Positions 53,901 through 62,864 of a DNA stretch of 64,000 nt are shown here, piece after piece. A program made the translations under genes and the position numbers. Source of the DNA: Oxydemutator sp963693105 (lineage in GTDB: Bacteria > Pseudomonadota > Gammaproteobacteria > Poriferisulfidales > Oxydemutatoraceae); assembly GCA_963693105.1 (NCBI GenBank), contig OY843752.1, positions 992,001-1,056,000 on the forward strand. The letters are read 5' to 3'. The notes beneath the pieces were generated by a model. The model was given only the letters and a program-made list of their open reading frames with translations. It searched no databases and was not told the origin of the DNA. Position 1 is the stretch's first letter, and every line of letters begins with the position of its first letter.

Positions 53901-55766
53901 TCAGGTGCGCGCGATGAAGTCCCGGATGTTGCGCGCGATGCCGTCGGCGGTGAGTTGTGCCTCGTCCAGTTGCTCCTCGCGCGAGCCGTGGTCCTGGAAA
54001 CGATCCGGCAGCCCCAGGTTCAGAACCCGCGCCGCCGCGCCGGCGGCGGCCAGACATTCGTTGACCGCGCCGCCGGCGCCGCCGGCCACCGTATTGTCCT
54101 CGACCGTGACCAGCCAGTCGTGCGCGCCGGCGATTTCGCGCAGCAGCGCCTCGTCGAGCGGCTTGACGAAACGCATATCGACAACGGTCGCGTCAAGACT
54201 CTCCGCCGCTTCGAGCGCGGCGCTGGTGGGACTGCCGAAGCCGAGAATCGCGCCGCCGCGGCCTTGCCTCAGCACTTCCGCCTTGCCGACGGCGACGGTG
54301 CCGAGGTCTTCGCCGGGGTCGGCGCCGGGGCCTTTGCCGCGCGGGTAGCGCACCGCGGCGGGCTGCTCCAGCGAGAAAGCGGTGGACAGCATTTTGCGCG
54401 TCATGCGCTCGTCCATCGGCGTCATCACGACCGTGTCGGGAATGCAGCGCAGAAAACTCAGATCGAAACTGCCGGCGTGCGTCTGGCCGTCCGGGCCGAC
54501 GACGCCGGCGCGGTCTATCGCCAGCGTGACCGGCAGTTTCTGCAATGCAATGTCGTGTATGAACTGGTCGTAGCCGCGCTGCAGAAAAGTGGAGTAGATC
54601 GCGACGACGGGTTTCAATCCGGCGCAGGCCATGCCCGCCGCCAGCGTCAGCGCGTGCTGTTCGGCGATGCCGACATCGAAATAGCGATTCGGGAAACGCC
54701 GCTCGAACTCGACCAGGCCGGAGCCCTCGCGCATCGCCGGCGTGATCGCGACCAGGCGCGGGTCGCGTTCGGCCATGTCGCAGACCCAGCGGCTGAAGAC
54801 GCCGGTGTAGGTGGTGGCGGACGCCGCCGCTCCTTTCGGCGCGCTTTTCACCACGCCCGCCGCCGGGTCGAAAGCCGGCACCGCGTGGTAGCCGACCGGA
54901 TCCTTCTCGGCGGGCGCGTAGCCCTTGCCTTTGCGGGTGATGACGTGGAGCAGCCGCGGACGGCTCATTTTTTTCATGTTCTCGAGCGTCTTCACCAGTT
55001 GGACGACGTTGTGGCCGTCCACCGGGCCGTAATAATGAACGTTGAGTTCCTCGAACATCGTGCCCGGCACGATCATGCCCTTGATGTGCTCCTTGGTCCG
55101 CCTTGCAAATTCGCTGACGGGCGGCAGCGGTTCGAGCAGTCTTTTGCTGCCGGCCATGACCTGGGTGTACACCGGGCTTGACAGGATGCGCGTCAGATAA
55201 TTGCTCATCGCGCCGACGTTGGGCGAGATGGACATTTCATTGTCGTTGAGCACGATCAGGACATCGTAGTGGGCGCCGCCGAGATGGTTCAGGGCCTCGT
55301 AGGCCATGCCGGCGGTCATGCCGCCGTCGCCGATGATGGCGGCCACCTTGCGCTCTTCGCCTTGCAGGCGAAAGCCCGCCGCCATGCCGGCGGCGGCGCC
55401 GATGGACGTGCTCGAATGGCCGACGCCGTAGTGGTCGTACTCGCTTTCACCGCGTTTTGGAAAAGGCGCAAGGCCGCCGCGCCGGCGTATGCTTTCGATT
55501 TCGTGTTTGCGCCCGGTCAGTATCTTGTGCGGATAGCACTGGTGACCGACATCCCATACCAGCACGTCGCGCGGCGTGTCGAATACGTGATGCAGCGCCA
55601 CCGTCAACTCGACCGCGCCGAGGCCGGCGGCGAAATGGCCGCCGCAGCGCGCCACCGACTCGATCAGGCAGTCGCGCAGTTCCGCGCACAGGCGCGGCAG
55701 GTCCGCCACGGGCAGCCGCCGCAGGTCGCGCGGCCATTCGATGGTGTCGAGCAGGGGCCGGTTCAT
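53901..55766 (-). CDS. dxs: 1-deoxy-D-xylulose-5-phosphate synthase
   Basis: The 621-residue thiamine-diphosphate enzyme makes DXP from pyruvate and glyceraldehyde 3-phosphate, the first step of the MEP isoprenoid pathway. It has DVGHQCYPHKILTGR, the ThDP motif IGDGGMTAGMAYEALNHLG with LNDNEMSISPNVG, the VDGHN loop, FDVGIAEQHALTLAAGMA with the catalytic glutamate, and RYPRGKGPG. I chose the ATG at 55766, 11 bp after the ispA stop. It forms the leftward unit xseB-ispA-dxs. Confidence 0.95.
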   Translation of the reverse strand: MNRPLLDTIEWPRDLRRLPVADLPRLCAELRDCLIESVARCGGHFAAGLGAVELTVALHHVFDTPRDVLVWDVGHQCYPHKILTGRKHEIESIRRRGGLAPFPKRGESEYDHYGVGHSSTSIGAAAGMAAGFRLQGEERKVAAIIGDGGMTAGMAYEALNHLGGAHYDVLIVLNDNEMSISPNVGAMSNYLTRILSSPVYTQVMAGSKRLLEPLPPVSEFARRTKEHIKGMIVPGTMFEELNVHYYGPVDGHNVVQLVKTLENMKKMSRPRLLHVITRKGKGYAPAEKDPVGYHAVPAFDPAAGVVKSAPKGAAASATTYTGVFSRWVCDMAERDPRLVAITPAMREGSGLVEFERRFPNRYFDVGIAEQHALTLAAGMACAGLKPVVAIYSTFLQRGYDQFIHDIALQKLPVTLAIDRAGVVGPDGQTHAGSFDLSFLRCIPDTVVMTPMDERMTRKMLSTAFSLEQPAAVRYPRGKGPGADPGEDLGTVAVGKAEVLRQGRGGAILGFGSPTSAALEAAESLDATVVDMRFVKPLDEALLREIAGAHDWLVTVEDNTVAGGAGGAVNECLAAAGAAARVLNLGLPDRFQDHGSREEQLDEAQLTADGIARNIRDFIART

Positions 55767-55776
55767 GCCGCCGTGC

Positions 55777-56688
55777 TCAAAGATGCCACCCGGCGATGTA
55801 GCGCGTGATGCCGCGCAGCATGGCGCCGCCGCCGCCGGTGTTTTCGAGCTGCCTGAGGCAGCGCGCGCCCAGCCGCTCCAGTTCCAGCCGGGCATTCTCC
55901 GGGCCGAGTATCGAGACGTAGGTCGGTTTGTTCTTGCGGCAATCCGAGCCGCGCGGCTTGCCGAGTGCCGCGGTCGCGGTCTCGATGTCGAGGATGTCGT
56001 CGCGGATCTGAAAACACAGGCCGATGTCGGCGGCGTAACCGTGAAGGCTTTTCCGCACCGCGTCCGGCGCGCCGCCGCCGCAGGCCAGCGGCATGGTCAC
56101 GCAGGCCGACATCAACGTGCCGGTTTTCAGACGGTGGATGTGTTCGAGGTGCGCGATGTCCGGCTGCGAGCCGGCGGCGCGGATGTCCAGGGCCTGGCCG
56201 CAGGCCATGCCCGACGGGCCCGAGGTCGCCGCCAGAATGTGCACGACCGCGGCCTTCTGCGCGGCGTCGAGGTGCGCGTCGGCGGCGAGACGCCCGAAGG
56301 CCAGCGCCTGCATCGCGTCGCCGGCCAGAATCGCCAGCGCCTCGCCGAACACCTTGTGGCAGGCGGGTTTGCCCCGTCTCAGGTCGTCGTCGTCCATGGC
56401 CGGCAGATCGTCGTGTATCAATGAATAGCAGTGAATGAGTTCGACCGCGCAGGCAATCCCGTCCACCCGGCTGAAGTCGAGGCCCGCCGCCTGCGCGGCG
56501 GCGTAGATAATCGCCGGGCGGATTCTTTTCCCTTCGCCGGTGCTTGCATAGAGAATGGCCTTGACCAGTTCGTCGTCCGGGTGTTTCCGCCGGTGTTGTT
56601 CGAGTTGTTTTTCGATGTCGCCGCCGACGCGGTCGGCGCATTCCGCCAGAAATGTTTCGACCGCATGCGCTTCAATCTCTGGCGTCAT
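55777..56688 (-). CDS. ispA: Farnesyl/geranyl diphosphate synthase IspA
   Basis: The 303-residue prenyltransferase has both aspartate-rich regions: DDLPAMDDDDLRRG (first) and QIRDDILD (second), plus GKRIRP for diphosphate binding. The acidic first motif with its two-residue insertion and the length match bacterial short-chain farnesyl diphosphate synthase. It sits between xseB and dxs, as in E. coli. It overlaps xseB by 17 bp. Confidence 0.92.
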   Translation of the reverse strand: MTPEIEAHAVETFLAECADRVGGDIEKQLEQHRRKHPDDELVKAILYASTGEGKRIRPAIIYAAAQAAGLDFSRVDGIACAVELIHCYSLIHDDLPAMDDDDLRRGKPACHKVFGEALAILAGDAMQALAFGRLAADAHLDAAQKAAVVHILAATSGPSGMACGQALDIRAAGSQPDIAHLEHIHRLKTGTLMSACVTMPLACGGGAPDAVRKSLHGYAADIGLCFQIRDDILDIETATAALGKPRGSDCRKNKPTYVSILGPENARLELERLGARCLRQLENTGGGGAMLRGITRYIAGWHL

Positions 56689-56929
56689 CTTCCTCGTCTT
56701 CTTCGGAATCTTCCAGTATCCCGAGGCTTTCTTTTTTCGTCAGGATTTTGACGCGCTGCTCGGCGCGTCTCAGCGCCTCGCGGCAGTCCCTGGCCAGCGC
56801 CACGCCGCGCTCGAACTGTTCAAGCGCCTGCTCCAGCGTCAGGTCGCCCGCCTCCAGGCGGGCGACAATCTCTTCCAGTTGCCCGATGGCTTTCTCGAAA
56901 TCGGGCTCGCTTTTTTTTGTTTGCGCCAT
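56672..56929 (-). CDS. xseB: Exodeoxyribonuclease VII small subunit
   Basis: The 85-residue protein has the XseB pattern DFEKAIGQLEEIVARLEAGDLTLEQALEQFERGVAL, two helices that bind the large subunit XseA. The acidic tail (EDSEEDEEDDARD) is longer than usual. The gene starts the leftward xseB-ispA-dxs operon. Confidence 0.92.
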   Translation of the reverse strand: MAQTKKSEPDFEKAIGQLEEIVARLEAGDLTLEQALEQFERGVALARDCREALRRAEQRVKILTKKESLGILEDSEEDEEDDARD

Positions 56930-57081
56930 TGGTGCGCCCCTATGGGAAAAAATCTATTGTTATCATCAGAATTACTCATCAATCCGGGTATTGTAGTCTG
57001 CCCGGAAAAGCATACCATTAGTATATCGGAACGGCGCAGAAGGTGCCGTCCGACATTCCATTTGCATCTACGGAGGAAGAC
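56930..57081. promoter_or_regulatory. Divergent xseB / rubrerythrin control region
   Basis: The 152-bp gap is AT-richer than its surroundings. A candidate promoter for rubrerythrin is TTGTAG (56991-56996) with TACCAT (57013-57018), 16 bp apart. It is overlapped by an inverted pair TCCGGG (about 56983-56988) and CCCGGA (57001-57006). Such a dyad over a promoter would suit a redox- or iron-responsive repressor, but no consensus is matched closely. A GGAGGA lies 6 bp before the rubrerythrin ATG. Confidence 0.4.
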
Positions 57082-57501
57082 ATGGCATTGAAGGGAAGCG
57101 AAACAGAGAAGAACCTGAAGGCCGCTTTTGCCGGTGAATCACAGGCCAACCGCAGGTATTTGTACTTTGCCGCCAAGGCCGACGTCGAGGGTTACAACGA
57201 TGTGTCGGCGGTGTTCCGCTCGACCGCGGAAGGTGAGACAGGCCATGCCCACGGGCACCTCGAATACCTTGAGGAATGCGGCGATCCGGCGACCGATTTG
57301 CCGATCGGCGGCACTTCCGACAATCTCAAGGCGGCGATTGCCGGCGAGACGCATGAATACACCGACATGTACCCCGGCATGGCCAAAATGGCCCGCGACG
57401 AAGGTTTCGAGGAAGTGGCCGACTGGTTCGAGACGCTCGCCAAGGCCGAGCGCTCCCACGCAAACCGTTTTCAGAAAGCCCTCGACTCGCTCGACGGCTG
57501 A
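57082..57501 (+). CDS. Rubrerythrin (erythrin type, no rubredoxin domain)
   Basis: The 139-residue ferritin-like protein carries the di-iron ligands in four helices: LKAAFAGESQANRRYLYFA, STAEGETGHAHGHLEYL, IAGETHEYTDMYPGMA and LAKAERSHANRFQKAL. It reduces hydrogen peroxide using electrons from a partner. The usual C-terminal rubredoxin domain is absent, so electrons must come from another protein, possibly a free rubredoxin or the Fe-S protein encoded next. I chose the ATG at 57082, six bases after GGAGGA. A terminator separates it from the next gene. Confidence 0.9.
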   Translation: MALKGSETEKNLKAAFAGESQANRRYLYFAAKADVEGYNDVSAVFRSTAEGETGHAHGHLEYLEECGDPATDLPIGGTSDNLKAAIAGETHEYTDMYPGMAKMARDEGFEEVADWFETLAKAERSHANRFQKALDSLDG

Positions 57502-57512
57502 ATCTTTCCGGG

Positions 57513-57542
57513 GACGCGGCGCTTCCTGTTCGCCGCGTCTTT
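57513..57542 (+). terminator. Rho-independent terminator after rubrerythrin
   Basis: A perfect 9-bp stem (GACGCGGCG at 57513-57521 and CGCCGCGTC at 57531-57539) with a 9-nt loop is followed by a short TTT. The T-tract is weak, so it may only attenuate, giving more rubrerythrin than downstream products. Confidence 0.6.
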
Positions 57543-57563
57543 CGGACTCACCCGGCACAACCC

Positions 57564-58904
57564 ATGTCCAACCCGCCCCGGCAGGAAGGCAGTCTTGACG
57601 CGCCGATGCGCCACCCGATTGACTGGCGGGATCCGGAGTATTACGACGAACAGGCGCTGAACCGGGAACTCGAACGGGTCTTCGACATTTGCCACGGTTG
57701 CCGCCGCTGCGTCAATCTGTGCGGCGCTTTTCCGACCTTGTTCGATCTGGTGGACGAATCGGCGACGATGGAGGTGGACGGCGTCGCCGCCGACGACTAC
57801 GCCAGGGTCGTTGATCACTGTTATCTGTGCGACCTGTGTTTCATGACGAAATGTCCCTACGTGCCGCCGCACGAATGGAACGTGGATTTTCCGCACCTGA
57901 TGCTGCGCGCCAAGGCGGTCCAGTTCAGCCAGGGGCGCTCGACGCGGCGTGACAGGATGATAACCTCGACCGACGCAATCGGAAAACTGGCCTCGATTCC
58001 CGTCGTCAACCGCGTTGTCAACGCCGCGATGGACAACAAGACGGTTCGCAAGAGCCTCGACAAGACCCTCGGCGTTTCGGCGCAGGCGAAGCTGCCGCAT
58101 TATCAGGCGCGCCCGCTCGGCGGCCGTCTTGCCCGACGCGAGGCGCCGCGCATCGAGCCGTCGCCCGCCGGCGCGACTTCCGGCAAGGTCGCCTTGTTTC
58201 TGACCTGTTACGGCAACTACAACGAGCCGGGCCCGGTCGAGGACCTCATCGCCGTGTTCGAGTACAACGGCATCGTCTGCGAACCGGTGCCGTCCATGCG
58301 CTGTTGCGGCATGCCGAAACTCGAGTTGGGCGACCTCGACGCGGTGCGGGCGATGAAGGAGGCCAACGCGCCGGTGCTGGCCGGCTACGCCGCGCGCGGC
58401 TACGACATCGTCGCGACGGTGCCTTCGTGCCTGCTGATGTTTCGCCAGGAACTGCCGCTGCTGTTCGCCGGAGACCCCGACCTGGAGGCGCTCTCCGGGC
58501 GTCTTTTCGACCCCTGCGAGTACTTGTGGCTGCGTCACAAGGGGCAGGCGCTGGACCTCGATTTCAAGAACGTTCTGGGCGAGGTTCTCTACCACGCCGC
58601 CTGCCACCAGCGCGTGCAGAACATCGGCCCGAGAACCCGCGACCTGTTGTCGCTGGTGCCCGGCACCCGGGTCGAGACCGTCGAGCGCTGCTCCGGACAC
58701 GACGGCGTTTATGCGATGCGTTCGGAATCGCGCGCGATGTCCGTCAAGATAGCCAAACCCGTCATGCACAAACTCAACGCGCGGCAGCCGGATTATTTCA
58801 CCAGCGACTGCATGCTGGCCGGCCACCACATCGCCGACCTCGCCGACGGCGAGGTTCGCGCCCGCCATCCGCTGAGTCTTCTGCGCCGGGCCTACGGGAT
58901 CTGA
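57564..58904 (+). CDS. GlpC-like Fe-S oxidoreductase (heterodisulfide reductase subunit D family)
   Basis: The 446-residue protein has two ferredoxin-type [4Fe-4S] motifs (ICHGCRRCVNLCGAFP and CYLCDLCFMTKCPYVPP) and two cysteine-rich CCG-type domains (RCCGMPKLELGD and a degenerate partner with HAACHQRV and ERCSGHDG). This is the layout of GlpC and HdrD-type electron-transfer subunits. It lies between rubrerythrin and a DUF3501 gene, a trio that recurs in many proteobacteria and is thought to detoxify peroxide. The Fe-S protein probably feeds electrons to rubrerythrin. Confidence 0.85.
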   Translation: MSNPPRQEGSLDAPMRHPIDWRDPEYYDEQALNRELERVFDICHGCRRCVNLCGAFPTLFDLVDESATMEVDGVAADDYARVVDHCYLCDLCFMTKCPYVPPHEWNVDFPHLMLRAKAVQFSQGRSTRRDRMITSTDAIGKLASIPVVNRVVNAAMDNKTVRKSLDKTLGVSAQAKLPHYQARPLGGRLARREAPRIEPSPAGATSGKVALFLTCYGNYNEPGPVEDLIAVFEYNGIVCEPVPSMRCCGMPKLELGDLDAVRAMKEANAPVLAGYAARGYDIVATVPSCLLMFRQELPLLFAGDPDLEALSGRLFDPCEYLWLRHKGQALDLDFKNVLGEVLYHAACHQRVQNIGPRTRDLLSLVPGTRVETVERCSGHDGVYAMRSESRAMSVKIAKPVMHKLNARQPDYFTSDCMLAGHHIADLADGEVRARHPLSLLRRAYGI

Positions 58905-58907
58905 GCG

Positions 58908-59489
58908 GTGCGGAAACTGCGGCGTGACGACCTCTACAGCCTGGAGGAATATGCGGTCGCCAGGGACGATTTTCGCGCCCGCGTGATGGAGCACAAGAAA
59001 AACCGCACCGTCGCCATCGGCGATCATGTCACGCTGTACTTCGAGGATCGCCTGACGATGCACTACCAGGTGCAGGAAATGCTGCGGGTGGAGAAAATTT
59101 TCGAGGCGCGCGGGATTGACGAGGAGATCGCCTCCTACAATCCGCTGATTCCGGACGGCGCCAACTGGAAGGCGACGATGATGATCGAGTATCCCGATCC
59201 GGAGCACAGGGCGGCGCGCCTGCGCGAACTGGTGGGCATTGACACGAAGACCTGGGTGCGGGTGGGCGAACATCCGAGGGTGTACGCCATCTCGAACGAG
59301 GACCTGGAGCGCACCACGGCGGAAAAAACATCGGCGGTGCATTTTCTGCGTTTCGAACTGTCGCCGGCGATGGTCGCCGCCGCCGCCGACGGCGGCATCG
59401 AGGCCGGCGTCGCCCACGACCACTACACGGTTTCGACGAAACTGCCCGAGGCGGCGCGCCAATCGCTGCTCGGCGACCTCGACGCCTGA
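58908..59489 (+). CDS. DUF3501 family protein
   Basis: The 193-residue protein of unknown function starts at a GTG three bases after the Fe-S protein. It matches the family pattern by its NRTVAIGDHVTLYFEDRLTMHYQVQEMLR start and NPLIPDGANWKATMMIEYPD centre. Members are almost always beside a GlpC-like protein and rubrerythrin. It has no cysteine cluster or membrane helix. The family's biochemical role is not known to me. Confidence 0.85.
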   Translation: MRKLRRDDLYSLEEYAVARDDFRARVMEHKKNRTVAIGDHVTLYFEDRLTMHYQVQEMLRVEKIFEARGIDEEIASYNPLIPDGANWKATMMIEYPDPEHRAARLRELVGIDTKTWVRVGEHPRVYAISNEDLERTTAEKTSAVHFLRFELSPAMVAAAADGGIEAGVAHDHYTVSTKLPEAARQSLLGDLDA

Positions 59490-59499
59490 GGCCGGTGTT

Positions 59500-60345
59500 T
59501 CAGGAAGGCGCCGGCGGCGAGCGCGGCGGCATCGCGTCGTAAACGACTTTTTCGACGCCGTTGTAAACGAGAAAAGACCGTCCTTTGGCGCGTGCCAGCA
59601 TCGTGATGTTCAGGTCGCGCGCGAATTCAAGCCCCGCGTGCGTGATGCCCGAGCGCGACAGCAGCGTCGGTATGCCCATGTGCGCGGCTTTCATGACGAT
59701 TTCCGACGTCAGCCGGCCGGTCGTGTAGAAAATCTTGTCCTCGCCGCCGAGGTCCCTGAGCCACATCATGCCGGCGATGGCGTCGGCGGCGTTGTGGCGT
59801 CCGACATCCTCGACGAACGTCAGGATTTCGGTCTCGCGGCACAACGCGCAGCCGTGCACCGCGCCGGCGCGCTTGTAGATTTCGTTGTGGCGCGCGATTT
59901 CGCGCAGCAGGTCGTAGATGACGGCCTGGCGGACTTCGACATCCGGCAGCCGCCGGTCGTACAGTTTGTCCAGCGTGCAACTGAAAATCGTGCCCTGGCC
60001 GCAGCCGCTGGTGACGGTGCGCTTCGCCAGTTTTTCCTCCCAGTCGTTGACGGCGCAGCCGGGGCGCAATTGAATCTCGACGACTTCCCTGTCCCAGTCC
60101 ACCTCGACCGACTCAATCGCGTCCATCTGATCCACCAGCCTCTGGTTGCGCAGGTAGCCGATGGCGAGTTCCTCCGGGAAGGTGCCGAGCGTCATCAACG
60201 TGACCAGTTCGCGCCCGTCCACGATCAGCGTCAGCGGCGATTCGCCGGCGATGTGCACCGTGCGCGCATCGTTGAACTGGTCGCGCGCCTCGACCTCGAA
60301 CGTCGGCGACAGACGCCGCCGCGTCATTTCCGGGCGGCGCGTCAC
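59500..60345 (-). CDS. fdhD: Formate dehydrogenase sulfur-delivery protein FdhD
   Basis: The 281-residue protein passes sulfur from IscS to the molybdenum cofactor of formate dehydrogenase. It has TLMTLGTFPEELAIGYL, the conserved cysteine pair in AVHGCALCRETE that forms the persulfide site, and EDVGRHNAADAIAGMM with SRSGITHAGLEFA. The start codon overlaps the exporter's stop (ATGA). A second ATG six codons later is possible. No formate dehydrogenase gene is in the window. Confidence 0.9.
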   Translation of the reverse strand: MTRRPEMTRRRLSPTFEVEARDQFNDARTVHIAGESPLTLIVDGRELVTLMTLGTFPEELAIGYLRNQRLVDQMDAIESVEVDWDREVVEIQLRPGCAVNDWEEKLAKRTVTSGCGQGTIFSCTLDKLYDRRLPDVEVRQAVIYDLLREIARHNEIYKRAGAVHGCALCRETEILTFVEDVGRHNAADAIAGMMWLRDLGGEDKIFYTTGRLTSEIVMKAAHMGIPTLLSRSGITHAGLEFARDLNITMLARAKGRSFLVYNGVEKVVYDAMPPRSPPAPS

Positions 60346-62864
60346 CGCCGCGCCTCTTCCGCCGCGGCGGCGGGTTTTCCCAGCGGCTTGAACAGAATCA
60401 GCAGCGACGGCAGCAGCGTCAGCGACGCCACCAGCGCCGCCAGCATGGCCAGCCCGATCAGCAGCCCGAAGTAGATCGTCGGGATGAAGTTCGACAGCGC
60501 CAGTATCGAGAAGCCGAAGATGATCGTGACGGACGTGTAATACATGGCCTTGCCGATGCTGCCGTGGCAGCGTTCGATTGCGGCGAAGTAATCGCGGTCT
60601 TTCGGAAACTCGCGCTTGAAGCGGATGATGTAATGTATCGTGTTGTCCACGGCGATGCCGACGCTGATGGCGGCGATGGTGATGGTCATCATGTCGAGCG
60701 GGATGCCCCTGTAACCCATGAAACCGAGCACCAGCGCCGCCGCCAGCAGGTTCGGGAAAATCGCGATGGCGGCCAGCAGAAACGAGCGGAACAAGACGAT
60801 GAACATGGCCATGATCGCGAGAAACACCGTGCCGATGGTCAGAATCTGCGATTCGTAGAGGCTTTGCAGCATGTTGTTGTAGAGAACCAGCATCCCGGTC
60901 AGGCGGAAGCGCCCGCTGTCGTAGCCGAGGTCCTCGATTCCGGACTGTATCTTGTGCAGAAAATCCCGGCGGCTGAGGTCCTTGTTCGAGTCGATGATGC
61001 GCGTGTTGAAGCGCACTTCGTTGCCGTCTTCGGAGATGTAGGGGCTGTAGAGTATGTTTTTGACCTCGTCGGGCAGCAGTTTGCCGATCAGCGCGGTCTC
61101 GAAGTCGTCCAGCGGCTGCCCGTCCTTCAGCATCTCGGCGAGTCTTGAAAGCGTCGCCAGCGACAGCACCTTGCCGGTCTCGGCGTGCGTTTCGAGGTAG
61201 TCGTGGATTCGTTGTATCTCCTGTAGTTTGCGCGGGCTCAGCCAGTAGTTTTCCGGCGGCTGTTCATCGTCGTCGCCGAGATAGTCCAGGTCGAACTCGT
61301 CGTCGCCGTTCGTACCGGCGTCGGCATCGGGCGTCGTGCCGGCGTCTGCGGCGGTGTCCGCTTTCAGGATGATGTCGAGCGGCGTCGTGCCGCCCAGCTT
61401 GCGGTCAATCAGCAGCATGCCGCGGTGGATTTCGGTGTCGTCGCGGAAATAGTCAATGAAGCGGTTCTCGACCTCCAGCTGGCCGATGCCGAACGCGCTT
61501 GCCAGCGCCGCCGCCAGGCCGACGACGGCGATGGCCCGGTGGCGGCGCTGCGTCAGCCGCGCCAGCGAGTGCGTGAGCCGGGTCGTGAAGTCGTTTTCGC
61601 GGCGGCTTTCGCCTTTCTTCAGCACCATCAGAAAACTCGGGAACAACGTGAAAATCAGGAAGAAGGCGAAAACGATGCCGATGGTCATCAGGTAGCCGAA
61701 ATCAATGACCGGGCGGATGCCGCTTGCGAGAAGCGAGACGAAGGCGACGATTGTCGTCAGCGAGGTGTAGATGCAGGGGCGGAACATGAAACGGATGGTT
61801 TCTTTCAGCAACTGCCGCAGTTCTTCATCGGGGCGCGCCGCCTGCAACTCGCGGAAGCGCACCGTCAGGTGGACGGTCATGGACATCGCGATGATCAGGA
61901 TTAACGCGACGAAGTTCGAGGAGATGACCGTCACGCGCCAGTCGAGCAGGCCGAGCAGGCCGACCATCGCCAGCGCCGACAGCAGACAGCACATCATCGG
62001 CAGCGCCACCCAGCGCGGACTGCGGAAGATGACCGTCAGCATCAATACCAGAAACGCGATGACCGCCGCGCCGAACACGACGAGATCGTTTTCGATCATC
62101 GCGATCATGTCGGCGATGATCATCGGCACGCCGCCGAGCGACAGTTCCGCCTGTTCGCGGTGGCCGTCCATGACCGCGCGCACGCGCGCGATGGTCGCGC
62201 GCCGTTGCCGCACCTGTTCGGCCTGGCGCGCCTTGAATTCGCGCGCCGCCTGTTCGAGCCGCCGCGCCTGTTCGGCGTCGAGCCGCCCCTCGTGTTCCAG
62301 CAGGCGCAGGCGCTCGCGTTCGGCCAGCAGGTTTTCGAGGTCCTCGTCCGTTTCCAGATAGGCGAGCATCATCGTTGTGCCGCCGTCCTCGCTGAGCAGC
62401 AGATTGCGGTACAGCGGGCTGTTCTGAAACTCGCGCCGCGCCAGAACCGGATCCACGCCGGCGGTTCGCAACGTGCGCTTTTCTTTCGACAGGTCGGACA
62501 GGCGGATGCGCGGGCTGTCCAGCAGCGGCACGTCGAGCAGCGACAGCACCTGGCTGACGCCGGGCAGCGCCGCGAGTTCGCGTTGCAGCGAGTCGAGCCG
62601 CGCCAGCGTCGGCGGCGCGAAAATGTCCGCGCGCGGCGTCACCGTGACCGCGACGAAATCGTCGGAGCCGTAGCGGCGCACGAGCGAGCGGTAATATCTG
62701 AGGTCGTCGTCGTTTTCCAGCAGCAGCGAGTCGGCCGAGGCGTCGAGTTTGAAATGCCCGGCCTGGCTTGCGAGCGCGGCGACGATCGCGAACAGCGCGG
62801 CCAGCACGACGAGCGGCCGGCCCAGCACCGCCGCTTCGTACCATTGCCAGATTTTGTCGCTCAC
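60342..62864 (-). CDS. MMPL/RND-family exporter
   Basis: The 840-residue protein has two repeated halves. Each has a first helix (LVVLAALFAIVAALA and HRAIAVVGLAAALA), a large periplasmic loop and a bundle of five hydrophobic helices. Together they make the twelve-helix MMPL fold, with sequences such as VISSNFVALILIIAMSMTVHL and MMTITIAAISVGIAVDNTIHYI, where the Asp fits the proton path. The layout is shared with the lipid/hopanoid transporter branch. The second periplasmic loop contains an acidic low-complexity insert (DADAGTNGDDEFDLDYLGDDDEQ). Its substrate is unknown; a lipid is likely from the family. It overlaps the next gene by four bases. Confidence 0.8.
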   Translation of the reverse strand: MSDKIWQWYEAAVLGRPLVVLAALFAIVAALASQAGHFKLDASADSLLLENDDDLRYYRSLVRRYGSDDFVAVTVTPRADIFAPPTLARLDSLQRELAALPGVSQVLSLLDVPLLDSPRIRLSDLSKEKRTLRTAGVDPVLARREFQNSPLYRNLLLSEDGGTTMMLAYLETDEDLENLLAERERLRLLEHEGRLDAEQARRLEQAAREFKARQAEQVRQRRATIARVRAVMDGHREQAELSLGGVPMIIADMIAMIENDLVVFGAAVIAFLVLMLTVIFRSPRWVALPMMCCLLSALAMVGLLGLLDWRVTVISSNFVALILIIAMSMTVHLTVRFRELQAARPDEELRQLLKETIRFMFRPCIYTSLTTIVAFVSLLASGIRPVIDFGYLMTIGIVFAFFLIFTLFPSFLMVLKKGESRRENDFTTRLTHSLARLTQRRHRAIAVVGLAAALASAFGIGQLEVENRFIDYFRDDTEIHRGMLLIDRKLGGTTPLDIILKADTAADAGTTPDADAGTNGDDEFDLDYLGDDDEQPPENYWLSPRKLQEIQRIHDYLETHAETGKVLSLATLSRLAEMLKDGQPLDDFETALIGKLLPDEVKNILYSPYISEDGNEVRFNTRIIDSNKDLSRRDFLHKIQSGIEDLGYDSGRFRLTGMLVLYNNMLQSLYESQILTIGTVFLAIMAMFIVLFRSFLLAAIAIFPNLLAAALVLGFMGYRGIPLDMMTITIAAISVGIAVDNTIHYIIRFKREFPKDRDYFAAIERCHGSIGKAMYYTSVTIIFGFSILALSNFIPTIYFGLLIGLAMLAALVASLTLLPSLLILFKPLGKPAAAAEEARR

